A stretch of 64,000 nt of DNA from Photobacterium obscurum (GTDB lineage Bacteria; Pseudomonadota; Gammaproteobacteria; Enterobacterales; Vibrionaceae). Under the pieces are notes generated by a model, which made no database searches, was not told the origin of the DNA, and saw nothing but the letters and a program-made list of their open reading frames with translations. The number at the start of each line of letters is the position of its first letter. Position 1 is the first letter of the stretch. Location of the stretch: positions 372,001-436,000 of the forward strand of contig NZ_JAKRRW010000001.1 of the NCBI RefSeq assembly GCF_026191635.1, written 5' to 3'. Below are positions 1-10,116 of the stretch, one piece after another. The position numbers and the translations under genes were made by a program.

Positions 1-139
1 ATTTTATGAGGCTATATAGTCCGACAAAGAAAGACAGTAAGGTAAAAAAGAGGAGTGTATCAACATGGCGGGCTTGCTCTCCCTGCCAGCGATGTGATGA
101 AGGCAAAAACAGAGTTCGCCAAATTGCCAATGGGGTCAT
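1..139 (-). CDS. Partial membrane protein, N-terminal 46 residues only
   Basis: An open frame on the minus strand starts with ATG at 139 and runs off the left edge without a stop. An AAGG Shine-Dalgarno at 149-152 sits nine bases upstream. The visible protein begins MTPLAIWRTL, has a basic/polar stretch, then a hydrophobic segment (about residues 28-45, LLFFTLLSFFVGLYSLI) that looks like a first transmembrane helix. This layout is common in membrane sensor proteins, but too little is visible to name a family. It follows the ruvC terminator, so it is probably a separate transcription unit. A competing plus-strand frame over the same bases has no ribosome binding site and low-complexity content. 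Confidence 0.45.
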   Translation of the reverse strand, partial: MTPLAIWRTLFLPSSHRWQGEQARHVDTLLFFTLLSFFVGLYSLIK

Positions 140-215
140 TCTCAATATCCTTATCAACAGTTTTGTTAGTTATATGACCTCCGACCAATATATTCTATGA
201 CTCAATATATTAACA

Positions 216-244
216 AAAGAAAAAAGCAGCCAATGGCTGCTTTT
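216..244 (-). terminator. Rho-independent terminator after ruvC
   Basis: On the minus strand a stem of AAAGCAGCC / GGCTGCTTT with a 3-base loop is followed by TTTTTTCTTTT. It lies about 65 bases past the ruvC stop and should end the ruvC transcript. Confidence 0.75.
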
Positions 245-307
245 ATGATCGAGCTATCACTATGCAACATTGTGAGTGTTAGTTATAAGCTACTGTTATA
301 CTAAACA

Positions 308-829
308 TTATCGATAGCGTCCCCGTCGAGCACCTCGTGCTTGACCGGCCATGGCGATCAATGTCTTGTGAGTATGAGCATGACAAATGGCTACCGCTAA
401 AGCATCCGCGGCGTCCGCCTGCGGCTTGCCGGGCAGCTTCAATACCGAGCACACCATATGCTGTACCTGAGCTTTATCTGCCCCGCCACTGCCAACTACC
501 GCCTGCTTAATTAAACGGGCGGCATACTCGCTCACCGGCAAGTCGGCATTTACCGCAGCAACTATCGCGCTGCCACGGGCCTGGCCTAGCTTCAAGGCAG
601 AGCTGGCATTTTTGCCCATGAAAACTTCTTCGATGGCAAATGCATCAGGCTGAAATTGGGTGATAACTTCTGAGACTCCGGCATAAATTTGCTTAAGCCG
701 GCCGGGGATATCATCGACAGAGGTACGGATACAGCCACTGCCGAGATATTCAAGGTTTCGCCCTACCTGCCGAATAACACCATAACCGGTGATCCGCGAG
801 CCGGGGTCAATCCCTAAGATGACTGACAT
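308..829 (-). CDS. ruvC: Crossover junction endodeoxyribonuclease RuvC
   Basis: RuvC is the Holliday junction resolvase. As a dimer it makes paired nicks in four-way junctions, acting with the RuvAB branch-migration motor. The 173-residue protein matches the family's usual length. It carries the N-terminal GIDPGS motif and the four acidic metal ligands expected for this RNase H-like fold (Asp8, Glu67, Asp139 and Asp142, counting Met as 1). It lies about 50 bases downstream of yebC on the same strand. In many gammaproteobacteria ruvA and ruvB follow directly. Here a terminator and a different partial gene follow, so ruvAB must lie elsewhere. Identity is certain from near colinearity with enteric RuvC. 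Confidence 0.97.
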   Translation of the reverse strand: MSVILGIDPGSRITGYGVIRQVGRNLEYLGSGCIRTSVDDIPGRLKQIYAGVSEVITQFQPDAFAIEEVFMGKNASSALKLGQARGSAIVAAVNADLPVSEYAARLIKQAVVGSGGADKAQVQHMVCSVLKLPGKPQADAADALAVAICHAHTHKTLIAMAGQARGARRGRYR

Positions 830-879
830 TCAGTCACGCTCCTTTGCAAGGAAGCTGCGCGAGCCTAGCTCTTACGAAC

Positions 880-1623
880 TTATAGCTGAGCCGCAACCTC
901 ATCAGAGATGTCACCGTTATGGTAAACTTCCTGAACGTCATCCAGATCTTCTAGCGCATCAATAAGACGCAGCAACTTAGGTGCGGTAGCAGCATCTAGG
1001 TCAGCCTTCGTCGAAGGAACCAAGGTCACTTCAGCATTCGCAGCTTCAAAGCCTGCAGCATCCAACGCATCTTTTACTGCACCGAAGTCAGCCGGTGTCG
1101 TATAAACGTCGATCGAGCCATCATCGTTGGTCTCGACGTCATCAGCACCACCTTCCAGGGCCGCTTCCATCACTTCATCTTCATCAAGACCCGGCGCGTA
1201 AGAAATTACACCCTTCTTGTCGAACAGGTAGTTTACACTGCCGTCTGTACCTAGGTTACCACCGGCCTTGCTAAAGGCATGACGTACGCCAGAAACGGTA
1301 CGGTTACGGTTGTCAGTCATACACTCAACCATAACAGCCGTCCCTGCCGGGCCGTAGCCTTCGTAGATAACGGTTTCGACGCCTTCATCGCCTTCACCAC
1401 CAGCACCGCGGCTTACTGCGCGGTTAATGGTGTCGCGCGTCATGTTGTTAGACAGCGCTTTATCGACAGCCGCACGCAGACGCGGATTGTTTTCAGGTTC
1501 TGCGCCACCTTCTTTTGCCGCAACGACAATTTCACGGATCAGCTTGGTGAAAATCTTTCCGCGCTTGGCATCCTGTGCCGCTTTACGGTGTTTAATGTTG
1601 GCGAATTTACTATGACCTGCCAT
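880..1623 (-). CDS. yebC: YebC/PmpR family protein
   Basis: A 247-residue member of the YebC/TACO1 family, recognised by the start [14 protein letters not shown] and by full-length colinearity. Family members have been described as DNA-binding regulators, and more recently the family has been linked to ribosomes and translation of difficult proline-rich stretches. Which applies here cannot be read from sequence. The acidic middle (about residues 135-170) and the N-terminal basic helical region are typical. It sits between aspS and ruvC on the same strand, the classic order, with about 104 bases to aspS and 50 to ruvC. It is probably cotranscribed with ruvC. Confidence 0.95.
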   Translation of the reverse strand: MAGHSKFANIKHRKAAQDAKRGKIFTKLIREIVVAAKEGGAEPENNPRLRAAVDKALSNNMTRDTINRAVSRGAGGEGDEGVETVIYEGYGPAGTAVMVECMTDNRNRTVSGVRHAFSKAGGNLGTDGSVNYLFDKKGVISYAPGLDEDEVMEAALEGGADDVETNDDGSIDVYTTPADFGAVKDALDAAGFEAANAEVTLVPSTKADLDAATAPKLLRLIDALEDLDDVQEVYHNGDISDEVAAQL

Positions 1624-1674
1624 AACATGCTCCGTATTAGTAGCCTAAATGGCTTTTAGTTTCACAAAATAAAT

Positions 1675-1715
1675 CTGGCCGGCCCTTACCGACAAAAGTG
1701 GCAAGGACCGGCCAG
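1675..1715 (-). terminator. GC-rich hairpin between aspS and yebC
   Basis: Thirteen-base arms (CTGGCCGGCCCTT at 1675-1687 and AAGGACCGGCCAG at 1703-1715) pair with one mismatch around a 15-base loop. On the minus strand the stem is followed by AGATTTATTTTG, a poor U tract. It may be a weak terminator, an attenuator or a 3'-end stabiliser of the aspS message. Confidence 0.5.
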
Positions 1716-1727
1716 TAAACGAATCAA

Positions 1728-3512
1728 TTATGCTTGGTTCGCTTCTTCTTTCTTCGCAACTGATACTGTCACTGCCAGCTCTTCCAGTGCAGCAGGGTTA
1801 GCTACACTTGGTGCGTCTGTCAGCAAGCACGATGCTGCTGTTGTTTTAGGGAATGCAATTACGTCACGAATATTGTCTGTACCACAAAGTAGCATCACTA
1901 GACGGTCAAGACCGAATGCCAGACCAGCGTGTGGCGGCGTACCGTACTTCAATGCTTCAAGTAGGAAACCGAACTTCGCTTTCTGCTCGTCTTCTTCAAT
2001 ACCCAGAAGACTGAATACTGCAGACTGCATTTCTGCACTGTGGATACGAACAGAACCACCACCCACTTCATAGCCATTGATAACCATGTCGTAGGCATTC
2101 GAGTTCACTGCCGCAGGGTTTGCTGCTAGCTCTTCAGGTGATACACCCAGTGGAGACGTGAACGGGTGGTGCATCGCGTGCAGGTTGCCTTCGTCGTCTT
2201 CTTCGAACATCGGGAAGTCAATCACCCATAACGGTGCCCATGCTTTCTTGTCTGTTAGCTCTAGGTCTTCGCCCAGCTTCAGACGAAGTGCACCCATCGC
2301 TTCTTCAACGATACGCTTCTTATCTGCACCAAATAGGATGATATCGCCAGACTGAGCTTCAGTACGGTCTAGAAGACCTGCAACCACATCTTCGTTCAGG
2401 AACTTAGCCACTGGAGACTGAATACCGTCGAAGCCCGCTTCGCGATCATTCACTTTCATCCATGCCAGGCCTTTCGCACCGTAGATACCAACAAACTTGC
2501 CATACTCGTCAATTTGCTTACGAGACAGAGAAGCACCACCAGGTACGCGGATCACAGCCACACGACCTTTCTCGTCGTTCGCCGGGCCAGAGAACACTTT
2601 GAAGTCAACATCTTTAACAAGATCAGCAACGTCAACCAGCTCAAGCGGGTTACGTAGGTCTGGCTTGTCAGAGCCGAAGCGACGCATTGCTTCAGAGAAT
2701 TGCATGATTGGGAAAGTGCCCAAATCAACATTTAGCAGCTCTTTCCACATTTCAGTGATCATACGCTCAGTCACGCCACGAACTTGCTCTGCAGACATGA
2801 ATGAAGTTTCGATATCGATCTGGGTGAATTCAGGCTGACGGTCAGCACGTAAGTCTTCATCACGGAAACATTTGACGATCTGGTAGTAACGGTCAAAACC
2901 AGACATCATCAGCAACTGCTTAAATAGCTGCGGTGATTGTGGAAGCGCGTAGAAGCTGCCTTTATGAACACGGCTTGGTACCAAGTAATCACGCGCACCT
3001 TCTGGTGTCGCTTTGGTTAATACCGGTGTTTCGATATCTAGGAACGCATTGTCATCAAGGAAACGGCGAACAAAGCTTGATGCTTTAGCACGCAGCTTGA
3101 TGCGATCACTCATTTCAGGGCGACGTAGGTCTAGGTAGCGGAACTTCAGACGTTGCTCTTCGGTGTTAGTTTGGTTGAAGTCAAGCGGTAGCACGTCAGA
3201 ACGGTTGATGATTTCTAGGCCTGTCGCCAGAATTTCAACTTCACCGGTTGCCATGTCTTTGTTTACTTGGCTTTCTGGACGAGCTCGCACTTCACCTGTC
3301 AGACGAATACAGAATTCATTGCGCAGTTGGTTCGCCACTTCGAATACATCTTTCATATCCGGATCAACGACTACCTGAACAATACCTTCACGATCTCGCA
3401 TATCAACGAAGATTAGACCGCCTAAATCACGGCGACGGTTTACCCAGCCGCATAACTCTACTGTTTGCCCTGCTAGGGACTTGTTCAGGTGACCACAATA
3501 TTGGGTGCGCAT
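1728..3512 (-). CDS. aspS: Aspartate--tRNA ligase
   Basis: Class IIb aminoacyl-tRNA synthetase charging tRNA-Asp with aspartate. The 594-residue protein shows an N-terminal OB-fold anticodon-binding domain (about 1-110, starting [10 protein letters not shown]), the class II core with motif 2 ([14 protein letters not shown], residues 216-229), a bacterial-type GAD insertion in the middle, and motif 3 (GLDR at about 534-537). The length is close to the 590 residues of the enteric enzyme. It lies upstream of yebC on the same strand. The 5' leader contains overlapping inverted repeats that could regulate it (see 3540-3609). Confidence 0.98.
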   Translation of the reverse strand: MRTQYCGHLNKSLAGQTVELCGWVNRRRDLGGLIFVDMRDREGIVQVVVDPDMKDVFEVANQLRNEFCIRLTGEVRARPESQVNKDMATGEVEILATGLEIINRSDVLPLDFNQTNTEEQRLKFRYLDLRRPEMSDRIKLRAKASSFVRRFLDDNAFLDIETPVLTKATPEGARDYLVPSRVHKGSFYALPQSPQLFKQLLMMSGFDRYYQIVKCFRDEDLRADRQPEFTQIDIETSFMSAEQVRGVTERMITEMWKELLNVDLGTFPIMQFSEAMRRFGSDKPDLRNPLELVDVADLVKDVDFKVFSGPANDEKGRVAVIRVPGGASLSRKQIDEYGKFVGIYGAKGLAWMKVNDREAGFDGIQSPVAKFLNEDVVAGLLDRTEAQSGDIILFGADKKRIVEEAMGALRLKLGEDLELTDKKAWAPLWVIDFPMFEEDDEGNLHAMHHPFTSPLGVSPEELAANPAAVNSNAYDMVINGYEVGGGSVRIHSAEMQSAVFSLLGIEEDEQKAKFGFLLEALKYGTPPHAGLAFGLDRLVMLLCGTDNIRDVIAFPKTTAASCLLTDAPSVANPAALEELAVTVSVAKKEEANQA

Positions 3513-3830
3513 AAGAAATTCCCGATCTGTTTACTTAATCCTGTGAGCGATTTCAGCAAGCTTATGGTATTGCTCGCACAGGTTGACTCATCCCGACCGC
3601 AAATCGCTCAAAATTCATCCAAAACTGATGATTAGGTGTGGCCGAGAGACAAAAATAACGAGGTATTATAAAGCAAAAACGTTAATGTAGGAAAAGTCGA
3701 AGCCTGAAATCAAGCAAAAATCCCCTATTCTTTTGACTAATACCAACCAAACTATTCACAATAAAGCATTAACGCATTCTTGGATTCATTGAGCTCCGCT
3801 TAATTTTCAATCAAACAGATGGTTTAGATC
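3513..3830. other. Divergent intergenic region aspS/yecE
   Basis: These 318 bases separate the divergent aspS and yecE genes and must hold both promoters. Two inverted repeats stand out on the aspS side. GAGCGATTT at 3545-3553 pairs perfectly with AAATCGCTC at 3601-3609. CCTGTG at 3540-3545 pairs with CACAGG at 3577-3582. The two pairings overlap, suggesting alternative leader folds. Nothing is recognisable closer to yecE beyond AT-rich sequence. Confidence 0.5.
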
Positions 3831-4718
3831 ATGCCGACACCTCCTGCCCGTCCATTACGTCTTGGCCTCGCCATGTGGTCACATAACCATTGGCAACAAA
3901 GCCTGTATGGTACCGGCTGCAAAACAGGAGAGCGGCTCGCCCGCTATGCAGAAGTGTTTGATACCGTCGAAGGCAATACAACCTTCTATGCAACGCCTGC
4001 TATCACCACCGTCAAGAAGTGGCACGGCGCGACACCGGATGATTTCCGCTTCACATTTAAGCTTCCATCTGCGATCACCCACCAGAACCAGTTGATGCAT
4101 TGTGATCAGCTGCTAGCCGATTTTTTTACCGTGATGAGCCCGCTTGAGCAAAAGACCGGATTATGGAAAATTCAGCTACCGGCGCATTTCGGCCCCGACG
4201 CACTACCAGCACTTGAGAAGTTCCTTCGTAAACTGCCGCCCCACCTTACCTGCGGGGTTGAAGTTCGCCACCCGGCTTTCTTTGCCAAGGGAGATGAGGA
4301 AAAAGCACTGAACCGCTTACTGGTCGACAACCAGGCCAATCGCATCATCATGGACAGCCGGCCGGTATTCGCCGCTCCGCCAATCATCGAGGCGGTAATT
4401 GATGCCCACCAGAAAAAACCACACGTACCGGTTCATGCCATTGCCACTGCCGACAATCCGATGATCCGCTTTATTGGCCATCCAGACGACCTCAGCAACG
4501 ATGCTTTCTTTGCTAATTGGCTCAAACGTCTGCCAGCCTGGCTGGCAGAAGGTAAGCAGCCTTACTTGTTCATCCATACACCGGATAACAACCACGCGCC
4601 CGAATTGGCAACTCGGCTTTATCAGCTGTTGCAGCAACAAGCTGAAAATGCGATTCGGCTGCCTGACATTAAACTGCCCCCCGCTCCGGAAGCTAGCCCG
4701 CAGTTTCAACTGCTTTAA
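3831..4718 (+). CDS. yecE: DUF72 family protein YecE
   Basis: A DUF72 (YecE-like) protein of 295 residues, slightly longer than the roughly 270 typical of the enteric homologue. The N-terminus has the family pattern of a (beta/alpha)8-type fold (GLAMWSHNHWQQ near residue 12, then FDTVEGNTTFYATP near 44-57). The middle contains GVEVRHPAFF, another conserved stretch. The biochemical function of the family is not established. It precedes cmoA by about 200 bases on the same strand, as in enterobacteria where yecE lies near cmoAB. I see no strong terminator after it, so some readthrough into cmoA is possible. Confidence 0.9.
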   Translation: MPTPPARPLRLGLAMWSHNHWQQSLYGTGCKTGERLARYAEVFDTVEGNTTFYATPAITTVKKWHGATPDDFRFTFKLPSAITHQNQLMHCDQLLADFFTVMSPLEQKTGLWKIQLPAHFGPDALPALEKFLRKLPPHLTCGVEVRHPAFFAKGDEEKALNRLLVDNQANRIIMDSRPVFAAPPIIEAVIDAHQKKPHVPVHAIATADNPMIRFIGHPDDLSNDAFFANWLKRLPAWLAEGKQPYLFIHTPDNNHAPELATRLYQLLQQQAENAIRLPDIKLPPAPEASPQFQLL

Positions 4719-4849
4719 CTCACCCCGTGGTGCCAGCCCGGACAAAATAACTAATGGCAAATCGCTAAAGACAAATGGCCGTATTTTCTCTACAATACGC
4801 GACCTTTCAGGCGGTGATGGATCACCTTAGGTAGAAGAAAGCTGATTAA

Positions 4850-5653
<804 letters not shown>

Positions 5654-5669
5654 GGTCTTTTGTTCCACT

Positions 5670-6644
5670 ATGTTTAGTTTTTCTGAGTTTTATCAACTCA
5701 TTGCCCAACACGAAACCCTACGTCCATGGCTTAATACCCTACCTAAGCAGTTAAGCGACTGGGAGGCTGCAGAGCATGGCGATATGGGCCGCTGGATGCG
5801 CGCACTCAAAAAGTTTCCGACCTATACGCCGGATATTATTGACCTAAAAAATGAAGTCAGTGTCCGCAACGAAGATGGCGTTGCCACAGGTGAGCAAAAG
5901 CGCCTTGAAAGCCTGTTACGCCTGCTGCACCCATGGCGTAAAGGGCCATATAACATGCACGGTATCCATATTAATACTGAGTGGCGTTCGGACTGGAAAT
6001 GGGATCGCCTGTTACCGCATATCTCACCATTAAAAGGCCGCTCAGTATTAGATGTCGGCTGTGGTAACGGCTACCACATGTGGCGCATGCTGGGTGAAGG
6101 TGCAGAGCTTACGGTGGGAATCGACCCCTCTAACTTGTTCCTGATCCAGTTTGAGGCAATTCGCCGCCTGATGGGCCAAGATAATCGCGCCTTTTTGCTG
6201 CCATTGGGCATTGAGCAGCTTCCGGAGCTGAAGGCATTCGACACCGTATTTAGCATGGGTGTGCTGTATCACCGTCGCTCGCCTCTGGATCACATTATTC
6301 AGCTTAAAAACCAGCTACGCAAAGATGGTGAAGTGATTCTGGAAACTTTGGTGATTGACGGCGATGAAAATGACGTTTTAGTCCCGACCGGGCGCTACGC
6401 TCAAATGCACAATGTCTATTTCTTCCCTTCTGCAAAAGCGCTGAAAGTCTGGATGGAAAAATGCGGTTTTGTGGATGTGCGCATTGTTGATGAGTGTGTC
6501 ACGACGACTGACGAGCAACGCTCGACCGACTGGATGACCAACAATTCACTACCTGAATACCTGAACCAGGAAGACCCGACAAAAACTATCGAAGGCTACC
6601 CTGCCCCTAAACGTGCCATCCTGATAGCCAGAAATCCTGACTAA
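5670..6644 (+). CDS. cmoB: tRNA U34 carboxymethyltransferase CmoB
   Basis: CmoB transfers the carboxymethyl group of carboxy-SAM made by CmoA to 5-hydroxyuridine at position 34 of tRNA, giving cmo5U, which broadens wobble decoding. The protein has 324 residues (enteric form 323). It has an N-terminal family-specific region with the [20 protein letters not shown] stretch (about 92-111) and a SAM-binding motif DVGCGNGY (128-135). It lies 16 bases after cmoA and is closed by a terminator eight bases past its stop. Confidence 0.97.
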   Translation: MFSFSEFYQLIAQHETLRPWLNTLPKQLSDWEAAEHGDMGRWMRALKKFPTYTPDIIDLKNEVSVRNEDGVATGEQKRLESLLRLLHPWRKGPYNMHGIHINTEWRSDWKWDRLLPHISPLKGRSVLDVGCGNGYHMWRMLGEGAELTVGIDPSNLFLIQFEAIRRLMGQDNRAFLLPLGIEQLPELKAFDTVFSMGVLYHRRSPLDHIIQLKNQLRKDGEVILETLVIDGDENDVLVPTGRYAQMHNVYFFPSAKALKVWMEKCGFVDVRIVDECVTTTDEQRSTDWMTNNSLPEYLNQEDPTKTIEGYPAPKRAILIARNPD

Positions 6645-6652
6645 CCGCTGAC

Positions 6653-6678
6653 AAGGGATGCTATGCGCATCCCTTTTT
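6653..6678 (+). terminator. Rho-independent terminator after cmoB
   Basis: Stem AAGGGATG / CATCCCTT with a seven-base loop, followed by TTTTT. It separates the cmoAB unit from the retropepsin cassette downstream. Confidence 0.8.
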
Positions 6679-6732
6679 GTACGCTAAACTAGCGCAGTCT
6701 ATAGAAAAATAAGAAGTACCCTGGGAGTCATA

Positions 6733-7506
6733 ATGCTTCGCCGCTGTGTACCACTACTTACTTTTGTGGCCCTTTCCGGCTGCACACTCACACAATCCGA
6801 TAATCACGAAAAGACGGTGAATGCCATCAATACGATGGAAGACCGCGTTAATTTCCAACTAGCCACCATGATTCAGCAAATTGATGAACAAAATGAATAT
6901 ATTGCGAATCTAGAAAAAGAACTCTCATCTATTTCAGAAGATCTGGCAAAAAACACACCAAATACCCATCCGGAACCAGAGTTAATGTCTGAGAAAGATG
7001 TGGCTCAGGCTCCAATTATCGAGCCTAAAATTGACACGACAGTTGCTCATGGCAAAGTAATTTTGGGTGAAGAAGAATGGGTTTGGCTAGACTCAATACA
7101 GTCGTTCTTCAAAGCAAGGATCGACACTGGTGCCACAACGTCATCGCTTAATGCTGTTGATATTCAGATGTTCGAACGTGACGGCAAAGAGTGGGCTCGC
7201 TTTAATCTGAACCACACTTCTGACGAAAACGCTGAAAAAGCCGACATTATTGAGGCGCCTGTCGTCCGCTGGGTGAAGGTGCGCCAATCCACATCAGACG
7301 TGGCTGAACGTCGTCCTGTGATTGAAGCTTGGGTCAAACTCGGGCAATTACATGAAAAAGCACAATTTACACTTGCCGATCGTAGCCAAATGACCTATCC
7401 AGTACTTTTAGGTCGCGAATTTTTCAAGGACATTGCATTGGTCGATGTCGGTAAACAATTTGTTCAGGGAATGAATGAACAAGAAATACAAAAAATTAAT
7501 AATTAA
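6733..7506 (+). CDS. RimB/retropepsin-like aspartic protease lipoprotein (annotated family: ATP-dependent zinc protease)
   Basis: The 257-residue protein has a lipoprotein signal (lipobox LSGC, Cys17), a predicted helical/coiled-coil stretch (about 24-75), a low-complexity acidic linker, and a C-terminal single-lobe pepsin-like domain. The active-site motif is RIDTGATTSSL, with DTGA at 131-134, and the family signature LLGREFF follows later. The family is often annotated as 'ATP-dependent zinc protease' (COG4067), but the DTGA motif indicates an aspartyl protease related to retropepsins. It is the first gene of a three-gene cassette, with 14 bases to the next gene. Lipidation places it in the envelope facing the periplasm. 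Substrate unknown. Known: such proteases are repeatedly linked to RimK-like ATP-grasp ligases. Inferred: it removes or trims the product of that ligase. Confidence 0.85.
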   Translation: MLRRCVPLLTFVALSGCTLTQSDNHEKTVNAINTMEDRVNFQLATMIQQIDEQNEYIANLEKELSSISEDLAKNTPNTHPEPELMSEKDVAQAPIIEPKIDTTVAHGKVILGEEEWVWLDSIQSFFKARIDTGATTSSLNAVDIQMFERDGKEWARFNLNHTSDENAEKADIIEAPVVRWVKVRQSTSDVAERRPVIEAWVKLGQLHEKAQFTLADRSQMTYPVLLGREFFKDIALVDVGKQFVQGMNEQEIQKINN

Positions 7507-7520
7507 GTGATGAGGATGTC

Positions 7521-9026
7521 ATGACGTCAAGAATCCCGTTTTATTTTTTAATAACCTTGCTCGTCATAGCAGGGACCGCGCTAAGCATGTATCGCCATGA
7601 TGTTTATGGCGTACCATGGACTCCTGGTGAAGAACGTGCGCTTTGGGAGCTAGAAGCGCGTATTGAATTCGATGCTATCGGCGACCCGGTGAAGGTCTCT
7701 ATGGCTGCACCAGAAACCCAGAAAGGGTTTACGCTGATTGATGAGAGCACGTCATCACCTGGCTATGGTGTGGCACTGATTGATACCGATAAAGGCCGCC
7801 GTGCCGAGTGGTCAATCCGTGAAGCTACCGGTAAGCAAATCCTCTACTACAAAACTCAGATGCTGGTTGACGACCAGGCCAGTTATACCACTGAGCCTCC
7901 GAAAGGCGCAACGGTCTCTGTCAGCCTAGACAACCCGCAGCAGACGGCTGCCACTGCACTGCTATCCCAGGCCCGTAATTTGTCTTCTGACAATATCACG
8001 CTAACCCGCGAGCTCATTAAGCAGTTTAACGACAAAACGAGCCAGAATGCTTCGCTACTGCTTAACAACCTTAGCCGCGAACAAGCCATCATTAATTTGC
8101 TGTCGCTAGAAGGCATTCATGCTCGCATCGTCGGTGGATTATTCCTGGAAGATGGCCGCCGCCGTCAGAGCATTAATCCAATGGTCGAAGTCTGGGACGG
8201 TGAACAATGGCAGCTGTTTGATATCAAAACCGGCCAAGAAGGCAGACCTGATGATGTCTTGGTCTGGAACCAGCAAGGCCATTCGATGCTGGATGTCATC
8301 GGTGGTCGTAATTCCAACATCAGTTTCTCCATTATCGCCCAGGACATTACGCCACAGCAGGCGACTCGCGAGAAGGTACAGGCCGAGGATCTGCTGAACT
8401 TCTCTATCCACAGCCTGCCAGTTGAAGAACAAGCCATGTTCAAGACCATCATGCTGGTGCCTATTGGTGCCCTTGTCGTGGTCTTCCTTCGTATCATTGT
8501 TGGCCTGAAAACCTCAGGAACATTCATGCCCGTGCTGATTGCGGTGGCCTTTGTGCAAACCCAGTTAGTCACCGGTATTCTAGGCTTCTTGCTGATTGTT
8601 GGCACCGGTCTGGTTATCCGAAGTTACCTGTCGCGGCTCAACCTGCTGCTTGTTGCCCGGATATCCGCCGTGATCATCACCGTGATCATGATTATTTCGG
8701 TCTTTACCGTAGTAGCATTCAAGATCGGCTTAGTTGAAGGCTTGTCAATCACCTTCTTCCCGATGATCATCTTGTCATGGACTATCGAACGAATGTCTAT
8801 CCTATGGGAAGAAGAAGGCGCTAAAGAAGTGCTTATCCAGGGTGGTGGTTCACTATTGACGGCGGTGTTGGTCTATCTGGCGATGACCAACGGCCTGGTC
8901 CGTCATCTGACCTTCAACTTCATTGGTATCCAGCTAGTGATCCTGGCGCTGATCCTAATGCTGGGTAACTACACAGGTTATCGTCTGAGTGAGCTTCGTC
9001 GCTTTAAACCACTTACGGAGGACTAA
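7521..9026 (+). CDS. Inactive transglutaminase-like protein fused to a 7TM domain (UUP1 family)
   Basis: This 501-residue membrane protein starts with one transmembrane helix (about residues 6-24). A periplasmic region to about residue 305 includes a transglutaminase-like fold around 150-260. A C-terminal bundle of hydrophobic helices follows from about 307 (MLVPIGALVVVFLRII) to 490. The Cys-His-Asp triad is not evident: the 175-265 region has no candidate Cys, fitting the name 'inactive transglutaminase'. It is 14 bases after the retropepsin gene and three bases before the ATP-grasp gene, so translation is probably coupled. Inferred role: a binding or scaffolding platform linking the periplasmic protease and the cytoplasmic ligase. 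Confidence 0.85.
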   Translation: MTSRIPFYFLITLLVIAGTALSMYRHDVYGVPWTPGEERALWELEARIEFDAIGDPVKVSMAAPETQKGFTLIDESTSSPGYGVALIDTDKGRRAEWSIREATGKQILYYKTQMLVDDQASYTTEPPKGATVSVSLDNPQQTAATALLSQARNLSSDNITLTRELIKQFNDKTSQNASLLLNNLSREQAIINLLSLEGIHARIVGGLFLEDGRRRQSINPMVEVWDGEQWQLFDIKTGQEGRPDDVLVWNQQGHSMLDVIGGRNSNISFSIIAQDITPQQATREKVQAEDLLNFSIHSLPVEEQAMFKTIMLVPIGALVVVFLRIIVGLKTSGTFMPVLIAVAFVQTQLVTGILGFLLIVGTGLVIRSYLSRLNLLLVARISAVIITVIMIISVFTVVAFKIGLVEGLSITFFPMIILSWTIERMSILWEEEGAKEVLIQGGGSLLTAVLVYLAMTNGLVRHLTFNFIGIQLVILALILMLGNYTGYRLSELRRFKPLTED

Positions 9027-9029
9027 ACG

Positions 9030-10004
9030 ATGTCACTGTTTTCACAGTTTACTTCTCCGTTTAAGCTGCGTGAGCGCGGCATCATGGGCATGAATCAGCG
9101 CAACCATAGCTATATTGGCCGATATAACGATCGTAGCCTTTACCCGCTGGTTGATGACAAGCTAAAAACCAAGCGTATCGCTCAGCAAGCCGGGGCCACG
9201 GTACCCGAGCTGATCGGCGTCATTGATAGCCAGGTATACGTTAAGCGAATTCACGAGATGGTGAAAGACTGGCCCGGTTTTGTGATCAAACCGGCTCAGG
9301 GGTCGGGAGGCAAAGGTATCCTGGTAGTGGTCAAGCACAAAGATGGAGTGTATATCAAGCCGTCGGGTGCAGAGATGAACAAACAGGATGTCGAGCGTCA
9401 CATCACCAATACCCTTGCCGGACTGTTCTCCCTGGGGGGAAAAAATGACGTCGCAATGGTGGAAAACCTGATCCAGTTTGATGATGTTTTCGATGGCTTC
9501 AGCTACGAGGGCGTGCCCGATGTCCGTGTTATCGTCTTCAAGGGCTATCCGGTGATGGCGATGATGCGTTGCTCGACAGCTGCCTCTGACGGTAAAGCCA
9601 ACCTTCACCAGGGGGCTGTGGGCGTCGGGATAGATATTGCAACCGGTAAAGCCATTCGCGCAGTACAATTTGACCAACCGGTTGAACGCCACCCTGACAC
9701 CGGCAGGCTGCTTAGCGAGCTTGCCGTGCCGAACTGGCACCGCCTGCTGACGCTTGCTTCAAGTGCCTGGGAAATGGCAGGGCTTGGCTATATGGGGACT
9801 GATATGGTCCTGGATCGAGAAAAAGGCCCAATGGTACTTGAGCTTAATGCCCGCCCAGGCTTAGCGATACAGACAGCCAACGGAGCTGGGCTCTTGCCCC
9901 GTTTGCATCATATCGAGAACCTTGGCACCCCTAACACACTACCGACTCCAGCAGAGCGGGTGGCTTATGCTGCCAAACAATTTGGCGTAAAGTCTTCGTT
10001 CTAG
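9030..10004 (+). CDS. Alpha-L-glutamate ligase-like ATP-grasp protein
   Basis: A 324-residue soluble ATP-grasp enzyme of the RimK-like superfamily. The nucleotide-binding loop KPAQGSGGKG lies at 87-96 and the metal-binding ELNARPG at about 271-277. Enzymes of this fold join a carboxylate to an amine using ATP through an acylphosphate. The substrate is not known here; the family name comes from similarity to glutamate ligases. It is the last gene of the cassette, three bases after the 7TM gene, and is closed by a strong terminator. No signal peptide is present, so it acts in the cytoplasm, opposite the periplasmic protease. Confidence 0.88.
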   Translation: MSLFSQFTSPFKLRERGIMGMNQRNHSYIGRYNDRSLYPLVDDKLKTKRIAQQAGATVPELIGVIDSQVYVKRIHEMVKDWPGFVIKPAQGSGGKGILVVVKHKDGVYIKPSGAEMNKQDVERHITNTLAGLFSLGGKNDVAMVENLIQFDDVFDGFSYEGVPDVRVIVFKGYPVMAMMRCSTAASDGKANLHQGAVGVGIDIATGKAIRAVQFDQPVERHPDTGRLLSELAVPNWHRLLTLASSAWEMAGLGYMGTDMVLDREKGPMVLELNARPGLAIQTANGAGLLPRLHHIENLGTPNTLPTPAERVAYAAKQFGVKSSF

Positions 10005-10016
10005 CTCCAGTACAGT

Positions 10017-10049
10017 AAAAAGCCCTGACAGCAGTGTCAGGGCTTTTTT
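10017..10049 (+). terminator. Terminator of the retropepsin/ATP-grasp cassette
   Basis: Ten-base perfect stem AGCCCTGACA / TGTCAGGGCT with a four-base loop, flanked by A5 and T6 tracts, so it could act in both directions. Confidence 0.88.
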
Positions 10050-10067
10050 ATGCATGCTATAAATAGT

Positions 10068-10092
10068 GATACCAAACTGAATAATTGTCTGG
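10068..10092. repeat. Solo half of a dispersed palindromic repeat
   Basis: The segment beginning ATACCAAACTGAATAAT is identical over 17 bases to the left arm of the palindrome at 22856-22930, followed by two differing bases and a shared TCTGG. It lies in the leader of the C-S lyase gene. No matching right arm is seen here. Confidence 0.6.
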
Positions 10093-10116
10093 CCTCATCA
10101 CCTGAATGGAATCAAA

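Noticed and set aside
6..200. 64-codon plus-strand frame at the left edge
   Set aside because: No ribosome binding site before its ATG, unusual composition, and it overlaps a better minus-strand partial frame and the ruvC terminator.
4317..4760. 147-codon minus-strand frame over yecE
   Set aside because: Antisense shadow of yecE, with no recognisable protein features.
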